Source of the DNA: JBQTII01 sp052387905 | GTDB lineage: Bacteria > Actinomycetota > Actinomycetes > Sporichthyales > Sporichthyaceae | Assembly (NCBI GenBank): GCA_052387905.1 | Contig: JBQTIR010000024.1 | Coordinates: 62,001 to 126,000, forward strand | DNA length: 64,000 nt | Direction of reading: 5' to 3' | Shown here: piece after piece, positions 7,729-15,629 of the stretch | Position numbering within the stretch: the first letter of the stretch is position 1 | How the letters are laid out: each line of letters opens with the position of its first letter | The notes under the pieces: model-generated | What the model was told of the DNA's origin: nothing | Database searches by the model: none | The model's input: the letters and a program-made list of their open reading frames with translations, nothing else | Translations under genes and position numbers: made by a program

Positions 7729-9438
7729 GTGCAGTCCGACGGCCGAACATCGGGGCTCGATGCGCACGTGAGCGTTCAGGCCCCCGCGGCGGCGGCATCG
7801 TTACGACGGTCGAGTGCGGTGATGGCCTGGGGGACCGTCGTCTCCCGGCTGACCGGATTCATGCGGAACGTCGTCGTGGTCATCGCGCTCGGGACTGCGC
7901 TCTTCGCGGACGCCTACAACGTCGCCAACACCATTCCGAACATCGTCTACATCCTGCTGATCGGCGGCGCGCTCAACGCGGTGTTCGTGCCGCAGATCGT
8001 GCGCTCGATGCAGACCGACCCCGACGGAGGTGACGCCTACGTCAATCGCCTGTTGACCGTCACGGCAGTACTGCTGGTGGTGGTCACGGCCGCGGCGATC
8101 GCTGCGGCGCCCTTGATCGTCGACCTGTACTCCGATTTCTCGGATGAACAACGATCCCTGACTATCACCTTCGCTCGCTATTGCCTGCCGCAGATCATCT
8201 TCTACGGCCTCTTTGTGATGCTGGGCCAAGTGCTCAATGCGCGTGGTCGGTTCGGCCCGATGATGTGGGCACCCATCGTGAATAACGTCGTCGTCATCGC
8301 CACCTTCACCGCCTACCTCGTGGTCGCCGGCGACGTTCGCACCGCGGCAGAGATCAGCCCTGATCAGATCCGGCTCCTTGGCCTGGGATCCACCTGCGGG
8401 GTGGTCGTGCAGGCGCTCGTTCTGGTTCCTCTGGTGCGCCGATCGGGTCTGCGTTTTCGGCCCCGGTTCGATTGGCGCGGAACTGGCCTGCAGAAGACGG
8501 CGCGCCTGGCGACCTGGACCGTGCTGGTGGTAGCGGTCAATCAGATCGCTTACGCGGTGGTGACGCTGCTGGCCACCAAGGTGTCCGTCGCCGCGGTACG
8601 CGAGGAGATCTCCTACGGCGTTGGCTACACCGCCTACACCAACGCGCACCTGCTGTGGTTGCTCCCGCAGGGTGTGGTCACCGTCTCGCTGCTCACGGCG
8701 ATCCTGCCGCGGATGAGCCGGGCCGCCGCCGGCGGTGACCTGGCCGCCGTGCGCCGAGACTTGTCGTATGCATTGCGGGTGTCGGGTCTTGCCGTGGTTC
8801 CTGCGGCGTTCTTCTTCCTCGCCATGGGTCCGCACATCACCACCACGATTTTCCTGCATGGCGAGATGACCGTTCGCGACACCTACGCGATGGGGTACAT
8901 GCTCAGCGCATTCGCCCTTGGGTTGATCCCGTTCACGGCCCAGTACTTGCTGGTGCGGACGTTCTACGCCTTCGAGGACACCCGATCCCCGTTTACCGTC
9001 GCGGCCTGGATCGCGCTGGCCCACGCAACATTCTCCGTGGTCAGTTACCTCGCGTTGCCCCCGCGGTGGTCAGTCACCGGGATGGCAGTCGGGTACGGGC
9101 TCGCCTATGCCATCGGGTTGGTGCTCACGCTGCGCAAACTTCGGCGCCTCCTCGTCCCTGCGGTTCAGGCCGGGATGCTGCGCCGGTACAGCCTGCTCGC
9201 CGCGGCGAGCACGCCGGCGGCCCTGACGGGCTACGGAAGCGCGCAGATCCTGGTGTCGAGGATCGGCGACGGACTCGCTGCGTCGGCGGCCGGCCTGGCC
9301 GTCGGCGGCGCACTGTTCATCCTGGTCTTCATGACCGTGGCGCACCTGGTGGGCATCACCGAGATCGGCTCTGCGCTGCGCGGGCGCCGTCGCGGAGGTC
9401 GTGGTCAGGACGCGGGGGTGAAGGGAGCCGAGGGGTAG
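7729..9438 (+). CDS. murJ: MurJ-family lipid II flippase
   Basis: A 569-residue polytopic protein with about 14 hydrophobic segments. It carries the MviN/MurJ N-terminal pattern (AWGTVVSRLTGFMRNVVVV, then ANTIPNIVYILLIGGALNA). The family flips lipid-linked peptidoglycan precursor across the membrane. The GTG start has GAGGG upstream. A housekeeping MurJ usually sits elsewhere, near trx and par genes. Here it lies between a zinc exporter and an M15 peptidase, so it could be a second copy; that is inference. Its 3' end overlaps the convergent M15 gene by 34 bases. Confidence 0.88.
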   Translation: MQSDGRTSGLDAHVSVQAPAAAASLRRSSAVMAWGTVVSRLTGFMRNVVVVIALGTALFADAYNVANTIPNIVYILLIGGALNAVFVPQIVRSMQTDPDGGDAYVNRLLTVTAVLLVVVTAAAIAAAPLIVDLYSDFSDEQRSLTITFARYCLPQIIFYGLFVMLGQVLNARGRFGPMMWAPIVNNVVVIATFTAYLVVAGDVRTAAEISPDQIRLLGLGSTCGVVVQALVLVPLVRRSGLRFRPRFDWRGTGLQKTARLATWTVLVVAVNQIAYAVVTLLATKVSVAAVREEISYGVGYTAYTNAHLLWLLPQGVVTVSLLTAILPRMSRAAAGGDLAAVRRDLSYALRVSGLAVVPAAFFFLAMGPHITTTIFLHGEMTVRDTYAMGYMLSAFALGLIPFTAQYLLVRTFYAFEDTRSPFTVAAWIALAHATFSVVSYLALPPRWSVTGMAVGYGLAYAIGLVLTLRKLRRLLVPAVQAGMLRRYSLLAAASTPAALTGYGSAQILVSRIGDGLAASAAGLAVGGALFILVFMTVAHLVGITEIGSALRGRRRGGRGQDAGVKGAEG

Positions 9439-10223
9439 CCGGTGTCGAAGTGCATGTAGTCGGGCACGTCGATGTTCTGCCAGATCCATCCCTCGTTCAG
9501 GAAGGCCTTCCAGACCAGTCCGCCCTTGAGGATGGTGCCCTGGCCGGGCACGCGCTCCTTGAACTTGGCGCTGGGTGACCAGCACTGGCAACGCAGGTCC
9601 ATCCAGGGGTTTTTGAGCGGGTTGATGTCAATGGCCCGCCCGTTGGCGTGCGGAGAGGCGGTCGGGGGGGCGTTGATCTGGTCGGGTCGGCGGCAGTTGT
9701 ACGCCGCGGTGTTGTTGTCGCGCAGGCTCGCGTTGCTGTCACCATTGTAGGCCTCCACCGACTGCATCCGGGCGATCGGAAAACCCTCGTCGAAGAAGCG
9801 GGTGAACAACCGCGAGATGCTGGTGGCAACGTCCTTGTTGACGACGAGGTTTCCGCGTTGGATCTCCCCGTCGAAGTCGACGTGGTTGACCTCGACCACG
9901 CGAAGGTCGGAGCGGGTGGCGGGGCACCCGGGGCGCCACATGCCGACCTCGACCATCCGCTCCCACTGGGCCGCCGGGATCGGGCGGATGACCGGGTCTG
10001 CGCCAGCCGCTCCCGGATCGGTCGGTGCCTGCGTGGGGGGCGCGCTCGGCGTTGCCGCGGGAGTCGGCGATGCGGGGGCAGGTTCGCCAGCGAGTGGACC
10101 CGGATTCACCGCCGCCACCGGAGCGGCACTATCCGTCCCGCACCCGGCGACGAGAAGTGCGCCGGCCAGCAGCGCCAGTCCGCAGCGGAGGCGCCGACGT
10201 CGGACAGTCATCGAGTGAGCCAC
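9405..10223 (-). CDS. M15-family D-Ala-D-Ala carboxypeptidase-like lipoprotein
   Basis: A 272-residue lipoprotein with the signal peptide ending in the lipobox LLVAGC, then a Pro/Ala/Thr-rich linker to about residue 85. The peptidase domain has the M15 zinc motifs SPHANGRAIDINP (His and Asp ligands, SxHxxGxAxD pattern) and MHFDTG (third His ligand). Such enzymes trim peptidoglycan stem peptides or act as VanY-like carboxypeptidases. It converges on murJ, so the two cell-wall genes share a 3' overlap. The start at 10223 is preferred; ATG 10211 is in frame and equally compatible with the signal peptide. Confidence 0.85.
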   Translation of the reverse strand: MAHSMTVRRRRLRCGLALLAGALLVAGCGTDSAAPVAAVNPGPLAGEPAPASPTPAATPSAPPTQAPTDPGAAGADPVIRPIPAAQWERMVEVGMWRPGCPATRSDLRVVEVNHVDFDGEIQRGNLVVNKDVATSISRLFTRFFDEGFPIARMQSVEAYNGDSNASLRDNNTAAYNCRRPDQINAPPTASPHANGRAIDINPLKNPWMDLRCQCWSPSAKFKERVPGQGTILKGGLVWKAFLNEGWIWQNIDVPDYMHFDTGYPSAPFTPAS

Positions 10224-10276
10224 AACAAATGATCCTTCGGTGGAGCGAACTCGGTGCCGGTGTTACCGGGTGCGGG

Positions 10277-10999
10277 TCAGGTGGCGCCCCCCGCGCCCGG
10301 CGCACCAGCGTCGCGGCTCGGGGGCGGCCCTGGGGTTCCTAGTTCCCGATCGTAAGCGATCAAGGTGCGCCCTTCCGGGGTTTGGATTTCCCCGCGCGCC
10401 ACCCATCCGGTCCGCTCGTAGAAGGCACTGGCTCCGTCCGGCCCGGCAACGGTGACCAAAGCGGCGCGTGCACAGCCGGCTTGCTCCGCATGGGCGAGGA
10501 AATCGGTGATCAGCGCCCGGCCGGCCCCCAGCGAGCGGGCCTGCTCCAGCACCGCGATGAAGGACAACACCGCGACCGGCCCGCTCTCGACGGGCAGGGG
10601 TTCGGGGCCTGGGCTGCTGCGGGTCGCTCGGGTCCTGCGGACCAGGGGCGCGAGCAGCCTGCGCAGAATGCGCAGGCCGTGCGCGGGGTGCCGCGTCGCC
10701 CCCGAGATGCCGGCGACAAGCAGTCGGACCCCGTGCCTGCGCAGCGCATGACGTCGATGCTCGACCCCGTCGGCCAGCCCGAGCAAGTACCCCACCTGGT
10801 GACCGCCGTGCTCAGCAACGAGAGCGCACGCACCGGGACTGTCCGGAAATGTGCGCACGTAGGCGGACACGAATCGCGGGCCGAGTCGACCCACCATGCC
10901 GTGGGGAAATAGGCGCAGTTGCTCTGCGACGACGAAGGCCACATCGCCGGCCGCCATCGGGCGTACGGTGAGAGTTGTTGTCGAGCGGCGAGCCTCCAT
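10277..10999 (-). CDS. GNAT-family N-acetyltransferase
   Basis: A 240-residue acetyltransferase-like protein. The acetyl-CoA site region is seen in SLGAGRALITDFLAHAEQ (the glycine-rich V/I-x-x-x-x-x-G-x-G/A motif is altered to LGAGRAL). The final strands ALVTVAGPDGASAFYERTGW are typical of GNAT enzymes. An insertion of basic residues lies in the middle (RILRRLLAPLVRRTRATR). The substrate is unknown. It is transcribed away from the BlaI-type regulator, and the dyad at 11008-11028 lies just upstream, so it may belong to that regulon. Confidence 0.75.
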   Translation of the reverse strand: MEARRSTTTLTVRPMAAGDVAFVVAEQLRLFPHGMVGRLGPRFVSAYVRTFPDSPGACALVAEHGGHQVGYLLGLADGVEHRRHALRRHGVRLLVAGISGATRHPAHGLRILRRLLAPLVRRTRATRSSPGPEPLPVESGPVAVLSFIAVLEQARSLGAGRALITDFLAHAEQAGCARAALVTVAGPDGASAFYERTGWVARGEIQTPEGRTLIAYDRELGTPGPPPSRDAGAPGAGGAT

Positions 11000-11007
11000 G
11001 AGGCAAA

Positions 11008-11028
11008 ACTACTACACTGTGTAGAAGA
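11008..11028. promoter_or_regulatory. 21-bp dyad, candidate BlaI/CopY operator (site 3, autoregulatory)
   Basis: The arms ACTACTACA and TGTAGAAGA flank a 3-base centre, and the inner 13 bases (CTACAC-T-GTGTAG) form a perfect palindrome. TACA/TGTA cores are known for BlaI, MecI and CopY binding sites. It lies between the divergent GNAT (start 10999) and blaI-type (start 11080) genes. Confidence 0.7.
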
Positions 11029-11079
11029 AATCTCGGACTTGCTCACCCCCCATCCTGGACGCCCGCGAGGAGTTGACCG

Positions 11080-11460
11080 ATGCGCACGTTCGGCGAGCTC
11101 GAGGCGCAGATCATGCAGGTGGTGTGGCGCCACGACGAGCCGGTCACGGTGCGCACGGTGGCTGCGGAACTCATCGAGGGCCGTCCGCTCGCGTACACGA
11201 CCGTGATGACCGTCATCGAACGACTTCGGGAAAAGGGTTGGCTGACGCGGACCAAGGTCGGTCGCTCCTTCCAGTACACCGCGGCGCGCGAGGCGCAGGA
11301 CTACACCGCCGACCTGATGGACCAGGTCCTCAATTCCGCTACCGACCGCGCCGACGCTTTGCTCCGCTTTGCCGGGAAACTGAGCCCGGAGGAGGCGGCC
11401 GCCCTGCGACGGGCGCTCAACTCGCCTGCGGATGACGCTCCCTCATCTGGGCGCGGCTGA
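11080..11460 (+). CDS. BlaI/MecI/CopY-family repressor
   Basis: A 126-residue winged-helix repressor: FGELEAQIMQVVWRHDEPV, then the recognition helix LAYTTVMTVIERLREKGWL and the FQYTAAREAQ turn are family signatures. The C-terminal dimer helix LMDQVLNSATDRADALL follows. In beta-lactam systems it is cleaved or displaced after a BlaR1/M56 sensor protease fires; the CopY branch senses copper. The next gene is an M56 protease overlapping by 29 bases, so the pair is a classical sensor-repressor unit. The three matching dyads in this window lie by copper and thiol genes rather than a beta-lactamase, so I favour a copper or envelope-stress role. Confidence 0.9.
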   Translation: MRTFGELEAQIMQVVWRHDEPVTVRTVAAELIEGRPLAYTTVMTVIERLREKGWLTRTKVGRSFQYTAAREAQDYTADLMDQVLNSATDRADALLRFAGKLSPEEAAALRRALNSPADDAPSSGRG

Positions 11461-12433
11461 CGTCGTGCTGGTCATCGGTGTGCTCCTGGCTTACGCAGGT
11501 GCGCTTGCTGTGGGCGCCGACCGAGTCCTGAGCAGGTCCTCCTGGGTCGTGCGCACGCCCCGCACCGCCTTGGTGGTGTGGCATGCCTGTGCCTTCACCT
11601 TTCTCGCCACTCTTGCCGGCGTGCTCGCCCTCGTCGGACACGACAAGTGGGAGCACGCGGTCGTGCGCTTCTTCCACGCCGACAAGGGGCTGGTGCATGC
11701 GGCCTACGCCGGCTCCTGGTACGCCGTCGAGGTCACTTACGTGGCCCTGCTCGCCCTGCTCGCGACCTCGACTGCGCTGGCGGGACTGGCGTTCCGCCGC
11801 TTCCGGTCCGTCCGGCGCGCGCAGTCTCGGCACCGCCTGCTCACCGACGCGATCGCCAGCCCCGGTTCGGGAACCCTCGAGCGGGTCTGCGTGCTGGAGG
11901 AGTCCCGTCCGGCTGCGTTCTGTGTTCCGGGATCGCGACGGACCTCGCGAGTGGTGCTCACTCGCGGGGCATTGGCGTTGTTGGACCCAGATGAGGTGGC
12001 GGCCGCCGTGGCGCACGAACGCGGTCATCTGCGCTTCGGCCATCACCGCCTGATTGTGCTCGCCGACGTGGTCACCTCGTCCTTGCGGTGGTGCGGCGCT
12101 TTTGCGCAGTACTCGACTCAGGTGCGCCGGCTCAGTGAGATGGCGGCCGACGACTACGCAGCCCGGCGGACAGGGCGCCGCGCGGTCGCGTCGGCGTTGC
12201 TCTCGATGTCCATAGTGGAGCCTGCGGGCGGCGCAGATCCGACCCTGGCGATGACGGGCGCGGATCCGGCCGAGCGCATCCGGCGCCTGCTCAGCGAGCG
12301 AGCATCGAGTCGACGAGTCATCGCCTTGGCATGTGTGGGCGCGGCGGGCGCGCTGATGTTTCCGCCGGTGATCGCCTTGGCCCCGGCGATCGCACTGGCG
12401 GACAGCGCGCATTGCGACGGGCAATGTCATTGA
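11432..12433 (+). CDS. M56-family (BlaR1-like) membrane metalloprotease
   Basis: A 333-residue membrane protein with N-terminal helices (residues about 8-110), a cytoplasmic gluzincin domain and a C-terminal hydrophobic segment. The zinc site is HERGH (His195-Glu196...His199), with EMAADDYAA giving the third ligand. No extracellular penicillin-binding sensor domain is present, unlike BlaR1, so the input signal must come through the membrane part or the short His/Cys tail (SAHCDGQCH), which could bind metal. It overlaps the repressor gene and is expected to inactivate that repressor. The tail comment is inference. Confidence 0.85.
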   Translation: MTLPHLGAADVVLVIGVLLAYAGALAVGADRVLSRSSWVVRTPRTALVVWHACAFTFLATLAGVLALVGHDKWEHAVVRFFHADKGLVHAAYAGSWYAVEVTYVALLALLATSTALAGLAFRRFRSVRRAQSRHRLLTDAIASPGSGTLERVCVLEESRPAAFCVPGSRRTSRVVLTRGALALLDPDEVAAAVAHERGHLRFGHHRLIVLADVVTSSLRWCGAFAQYSTQVRRLSEMAADDYAARRTGRRAVASALLSMSIVEPAGGADPTLAMTGADPAERIRRLLSERASSRRVIALACVGAAGALMFPPVIALAPAIALADSAHCDGQCH

Positions 12434-12480
12434 CGATCGATCGCGGGAACTAGAGCAGCGTTGTGGACGACTCTTGCATT

Positions 12481-13569
12481 ATGCGCCGCATGATCTGCCC
12501 CGGCGATGGCTCCGTCCGCGGGGTCTTGGCTCGGGCGCTCCCAGTGGCGGCGGTCGCGGTCGTGTTGGGAGCCGGGTCTGCTGTCGCTCACGGCCTGGGT
12601 GACGACGTCGCCGGCAAGTCGACCTCGGAGTTCGTCCAGGTCGGCATCGAGCACATGCTGCTCGGCTGGGACCACCTGATATTCATCATTGCCGTCGTCG
12701 TGCTTGCCGGGGCGCCTCGGCGGGCGGCGAAGTTCATCACGCTGTTCGCCGCTGGGCACAGCCTGACGCTGATCGTCGCCACCCTGGCCGACTGGAAACT
12801 CAACGCCGATCTGGTAGACGTCGTGATCGCCTTGAGCATCGTGTTCGTCGGGATCTTCGGTGCGCGCGGAGCCCCCTACCGCTGGCGGATCTTCGGCGCC
12901 GGGGTGTTCGGCTTCGGCCTGGTACACGGGTTGGGCTTGTCTACGCGTTTCCAGGAGACCGGGCTGCCCGACGACGGGCTGCTACCCCGGCTGATCGCGT
13001 TCAACATCGGGATCGAGATCGGCCAGCTGATGGCGATCGCCCTGGTGGTGATCTTAGGGTTGCTCGCCCTGGACGTATCCGGCCAGCGCGAACGAGCGCG
13101 CGAGCCGAAGGTGCTGCGCACCACCAACCTGGCCGTCGCGCTGGTCGGACTCGCAGCCGCGGCGACGCTGACCGCGAAGTCCGCGGGTGGGGACCCGTAT
13201 GCCGACTTGGCCGCTGGCAGCACGGGTACCTGCACCGTCGCCAAGGCGACGGCTCCGGTGGTGCTGGATGGGAAACATCCACCGAAGAACTTCTTCGCCC
13301 CTGGCGAATCGTGGAACGAGGTGGATTTCGGGCACGTCGTCGGTGACGGATTCGTGGTGATTCGCTACCGCGAAACCTTGAACGGCACCGACCAAGCGCT
13401 GATCCGGAACTTCGTGTCGCAGACGCAAGGCGTGCTTGCGGGCGCGGTCCCGGACCAGGTGAACGCACTCGAGGTGACGGTGGAGCGCCGGACCCTTAGC
13501 TGCCTCGCCTTTGACGCGCAGACGGCCGAAGCATTCAGTGCGCTGTGGATGCGTGAGCGCCTCGGATGA
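12481..13569 (+). CDS. HupE/UreJ-type membrane protein with an extra C-terminal soluble domain
   Basis: A 362-residue protein. After a signal-like N-terminus ending in AVAHGLG come HupE/UreJ_2 features: VGIEHMLLGWDHLIFIIAVV and VHGLGLSTRFQE, with about six membrane helices to residue 220. The family includes nickel/cobalt importers and metal-linked proteins of unclear role. A C-terminal domain of about 110 residues (from CTVAKATAPVVL to the end) is attached and is not part of the core family; it has two Cys (CTVAK and LSCLAF). No strong ribosome site is seen; ATG 12481 is a choice among close ATGs. It is followed by the CsoR operator and csoR. Confidence 0.7.
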   Translation: MRRMICPGDGSVRGVLARALPVAAVAVVLGAGSAVAHGLGDDVAGKSTSEFVQVGIEHMLLGWDHLIFIIAVVVLAGAPRRAAKFITLFAAGHSLTLIVATLADWKLNADLVDVVIALSIVFVGIFGARGAPYRWRIFGAGVFGFGLVHGLGLSTRFQETGLPDDGLLPRLIAFNIGIEIGQLMAIALVVILGLLALDVSGQRERAREPKVLRTTNLAVALVGLAAAATLTAKSAGGDPYADLAAGSTGTCTVAKATAPVVLDGKHPPKNFFAPGESWNEVDFGHVVGDGFVVIRYRETLNGTDQALIRNFVSQTQGVLAGAVPDQVNALEVTVERRTLSCLAFDAQTAEAFSALWMRERLG

Positions 13570-13587
13570 GGGCCGCTACCGGTAGAT

Positions 13588-13608
13588 CAATACCCCTGCA
13601 CGGTATTG
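13588..13608. promoter_or_regulatory. CsoR-type operator in front of csoR
   Basis: Perfect 7-base arms CAATACC and GGTATTG flank 7 bases. The inner TACC-N7-GGTA, 15 bases long, matches the pattern of the two sites at 21411-21425 and 21438-21452. It lies 30 bases upstream of the csoR start, which implies autoregulation. A separate CTACCGGTAG palindrome sits at 13576-13585. Confidence 0.75.
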
Positions 13609-13637
13609 TTAGGAGGACGGTTGAAGAGGGGAACGTG

Positions 13638-13919
13638 ATGAGCGGGTATGCCGCAGACAAGGACGCCTATCTGAAGCGGCTGCGTCGCGTTGAGGGTCAA
13701 GTACGCGGAATCGCCAAGATGATAGAGGACGACAAGTACTGCATCGACATCCTCACGCAGGTCGCGGCGGTGACCAAGGCGGTCGAGGCCGTTGCGCTGG
13801 GGTTACTCGAAGATCATTTGGGGCACTGCGTGCTCAGCGCGGCGGTGGAGGGCGGCGAGATAGGCGTGGCCAAGCTGTCCGAAGCCAACGCGGCCATCGC
13901 TCGGCTGGTCCGTTCCTGA
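13638..13919 (+). CDS. csoR: Copper-sensing repressor CsoR
   Basis: A 93-residue all-helical DUF156 repressor. The copper ligands are Cys35 (DKYCIDIL), His60 and Cys64 (EDHLGHCV), exactly the spacing of the M. tuberculosis CsoR Cys-His-Cys site. The N-terminal LKRLRRVEGQVRGIAKMIE helix is typical. Cu(I) binding releases the protein from DNA. I chose ATG 13638 after GAAGAGGGGAAC; a longer frame reaches upstream through the operator and is not credible. The nearby copA operon with two matching boxes is the likely target. Confidence 0.93.
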   Translation: MSGYAADKDAYLKRLRRVEGQVRGIAKMIEDDKYCIDILTQVAAVTKAVEAVALGLLEDHLGHCVLSAAVEGGEIGVAKLSEANAAIARLVRS

Positions 13920-13929
13920 CCGCTGCGCA

Positions 13930-13947
13930 CCGACATTCTGATGTCGG
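13930..13947. terminator. Bidirectional hairpin between csoR and the sortase operon
   Basis: CCGACAT and ATGTCGG form a perfect 7-base stem with a TCTG loop, in the 46-base gap between convergent genes. There is no T-run on either side, so it is a probable but weak terminator. Confidence 0.5.
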
Positions 13948-13965
13948 CACGGATGGCACCCGCGG

Positions 13966-14733
13966 TCATGTGCCGGCCTCGCGGTAGGCCAGGGCCGCCG
14001 GCGGGGGTCCTGGCTTGGGCAAGGTCTGGATCAGGCGCCCGTACAGGATCAGCCGCGTGGAGGAACCCCACCGTGGATTGCATGTGACCAAGGTGATCAG
14101 GCGCTTGGTCGGCCCGACGCCCGGCTGTTCGGGGACCGGCAGGACGACGGCGCCGTAGCTCGGGTCGACCAGCTTGAATGCGGGATCGTCCACATCGGCC
14201 CCCGGCTGCGCCTTGATGGAGTAGACGAACCAGTTGTCACGGGTTTCCACGACGACCTTGTCCTTGGGGCGCATCCGGTCGAGATAGGCGAAGGGCTCAC
14301 CTTGCGTGGCGCGGTGGCCGGCAATGGCGAAATTGCCGACCTCGCCCGGCATCGCACTGCCGGGGAAGTGCCCGACACCGCGAGCGAGTTGTTTCAGGCC
14401 CACGCCCTCGATGAGGGGCTTCTCCCACGTGCGGCCCAGCCTCTCGATGTAGATGATGCCGAGGGCGCCGCCCTTGATGGGCTTGCCGTTGGAGATGGGT
14501 TCGGTCCACGACTCGCGCAGGTCGCCCTTGATTGCGTCCTGGCGTCGATTCGCTTCCAGATTGGTCCAGTAGAGCTGGTACACCAACAGCAGCAGGACCA
14601 GGATTCCGATGGTGATCAGAGCCTCGCCGACTCCCCGGGTGAGAAGTCCAGCGACTGATCGGCGTTTCTCGACAGCCGAAGAGGACTTGTCGCTCTTGCC
14701 GTCTCCACGACGGTGCATCACATCAGCCGTCAT
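13966..14733 (-). CDS. Class E sortase
   Basis: A 255-residue membrane-anchored transpeptidase. One N-terminal helix (ALITIGILVLLLLVYQLYW) is followed by the sortase barrel. The catalytic His is in FAIAGHRATQGEPF, Cys in ITLVTCNPRWGSSTR and Arg in the STRLILYGRL strand. Class E enzymes of high-GC actinobacteria attach LAxTG-type proteins to the wall; I did not find an obvious substrate here. ATG 14733 overlaps the lgt stop (ATGA), so the sortase follows lgt in one operon. A longer frame extending upstream is antisense to lgt and was rejected. Confidence 0.9.
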   Translation of the reverse strand: MTADVMHRRGDGKSDKSSSAVEKRRSVAGLLTRGVGEALITIGILVLLLLVYQLYWTNLEANRRQDAIKGDLRESWTEPISNGKPIKGGALGIIYIERLGRTWEKPLIEGVGLKQLARGVGHFPGSAMPGEVGNFAIAGHRATQGEPFAYLDRMRPKDKVVVETRDNWFVYSIKAQPGADVDDPAFKLVDPSYGAVVLPVPEQPGVGPTKRLITLVTCNPRWGSSTRLILYGRLIQTLPKPGPPPAALAYREAGT

Positions 14734-15629
14734 GCCGCGCCGGCCAGAGCGGACCCGGAGCCCGGCGGGACGCGGTACGGACTGGACCCGCGCGATCCGT
14801 GGCGCCGGCGCGACCAGATCAGGTAGGAGGCAGCAACCGTGAAAACCAGCACGCTGGTGATGATGTTCAACCGCAGCCCGAGCACCTGCTCGGCGGTGTC
14901 GACCCGCAGTGCCTCGATCCAGAGCCGCCCGGTGCAGTAGGCGGCGACGTAGAGCGCGAAGGCCTGGCCGTGGCCGAGTCGGAAGCGGCGGTCCGCGCAG
15001 AGGACGAGGACCGCGACGCCGATGCACCACAGGGATTCGTAGAGGAACGTCGGGTGGTAGGTCGCGATCTCCGGCGTCGTGTCCGGGCGGTTGGCGGAAT
15101 CGATCTCCAGCGCCCAGGGCAAGTCAGTGGGCCGACCGTACAGCTCCTGGTTGAACCAGTTGCCCCAGCGGCCCGCTGCTTGGGCGAGGGCGACGCCGGG
15201 CGCTACCGCGTCGGCGACGGCGGACCAGCGAAGGTTGAGCCGGCGCGTAGCGAGGTACCCACCGGCCGCGCCCAGCGCGATGGCACCCCAGATCCCGAGG
15301 CCGCCCTCCCAGATGTAGAGGGCCTCGACCGGGTCTCCACCGGATCCGAAGTACCGCTCGGGTGTGGTTATCACGTGGTACAGACGCCCGCCGAGGATCC
15401 CGAAAGGGACGGCCCAGATGGCGACGTCGGAGATCATTGTGCGCTGCCCGCCGCGGGCGACCAGCCGCCGCTCCCCGAGCCAGATCGCGATCACGATGCC
15501 GATCAGGATGCTGACGGCGTAGCCGCGCACCGGGAACGGTCCGAGATCCCAGACGCCTTGCGACGGGCTGGGAATCGAGGCCAGAAGGGTGATCTCGCCG
15601 ACCGATGGTGCGAAGCCGAGGGCCATCAC
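14730..15629 (-). CDS. lgt: Prolipoprotein diacylglyceryl transferase
   Basis: A 299-residue polytopic enzyme that transfers diacylglyceryl to the lipobox Cys, the first step of lipoprotein maturation. Key signatures are PFPVRGYAVSILIGI, GGRLYHVITTPERY (essential His) and GRWGNWFNQELYG (Arg/Asn/Glu signature). Length and helix number fit the family. It overlaps both neighbours by 4 bases, in an operon that carries DUF305 lipoproteins. A dedicated copy may process the cluster's own lipoproteins; that is inference, since the housekeeping lgt is outside the window if it exists. Confidence 0.92.
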   Translation of the reverse strand: MMALGFAPSVGEITLLASIPSPSQGVWDLGPFPVRGYAVSILIGIVIAIWLGERRLVARGGQRTMISDVAIWAVPFGILGGRLYHVITTPERYFGSGGDPVEALYIWEGGLGIWGAIALGAAGGYLATRRLNLRWSAVADAVAPGVALAQAAGRWGNWFNQELYGRPTDLPWALEIDSANRPDTTPEIATYHPTFLYESLWCIGVAVLVLCADRRFRLGHGQAFALYVAAYCTGRLWIEALRVDTAEQVLGLRLNIITSVLVFTVAASYLIWSRRRHGSRGSSPYRVPPGSGSALAGAA

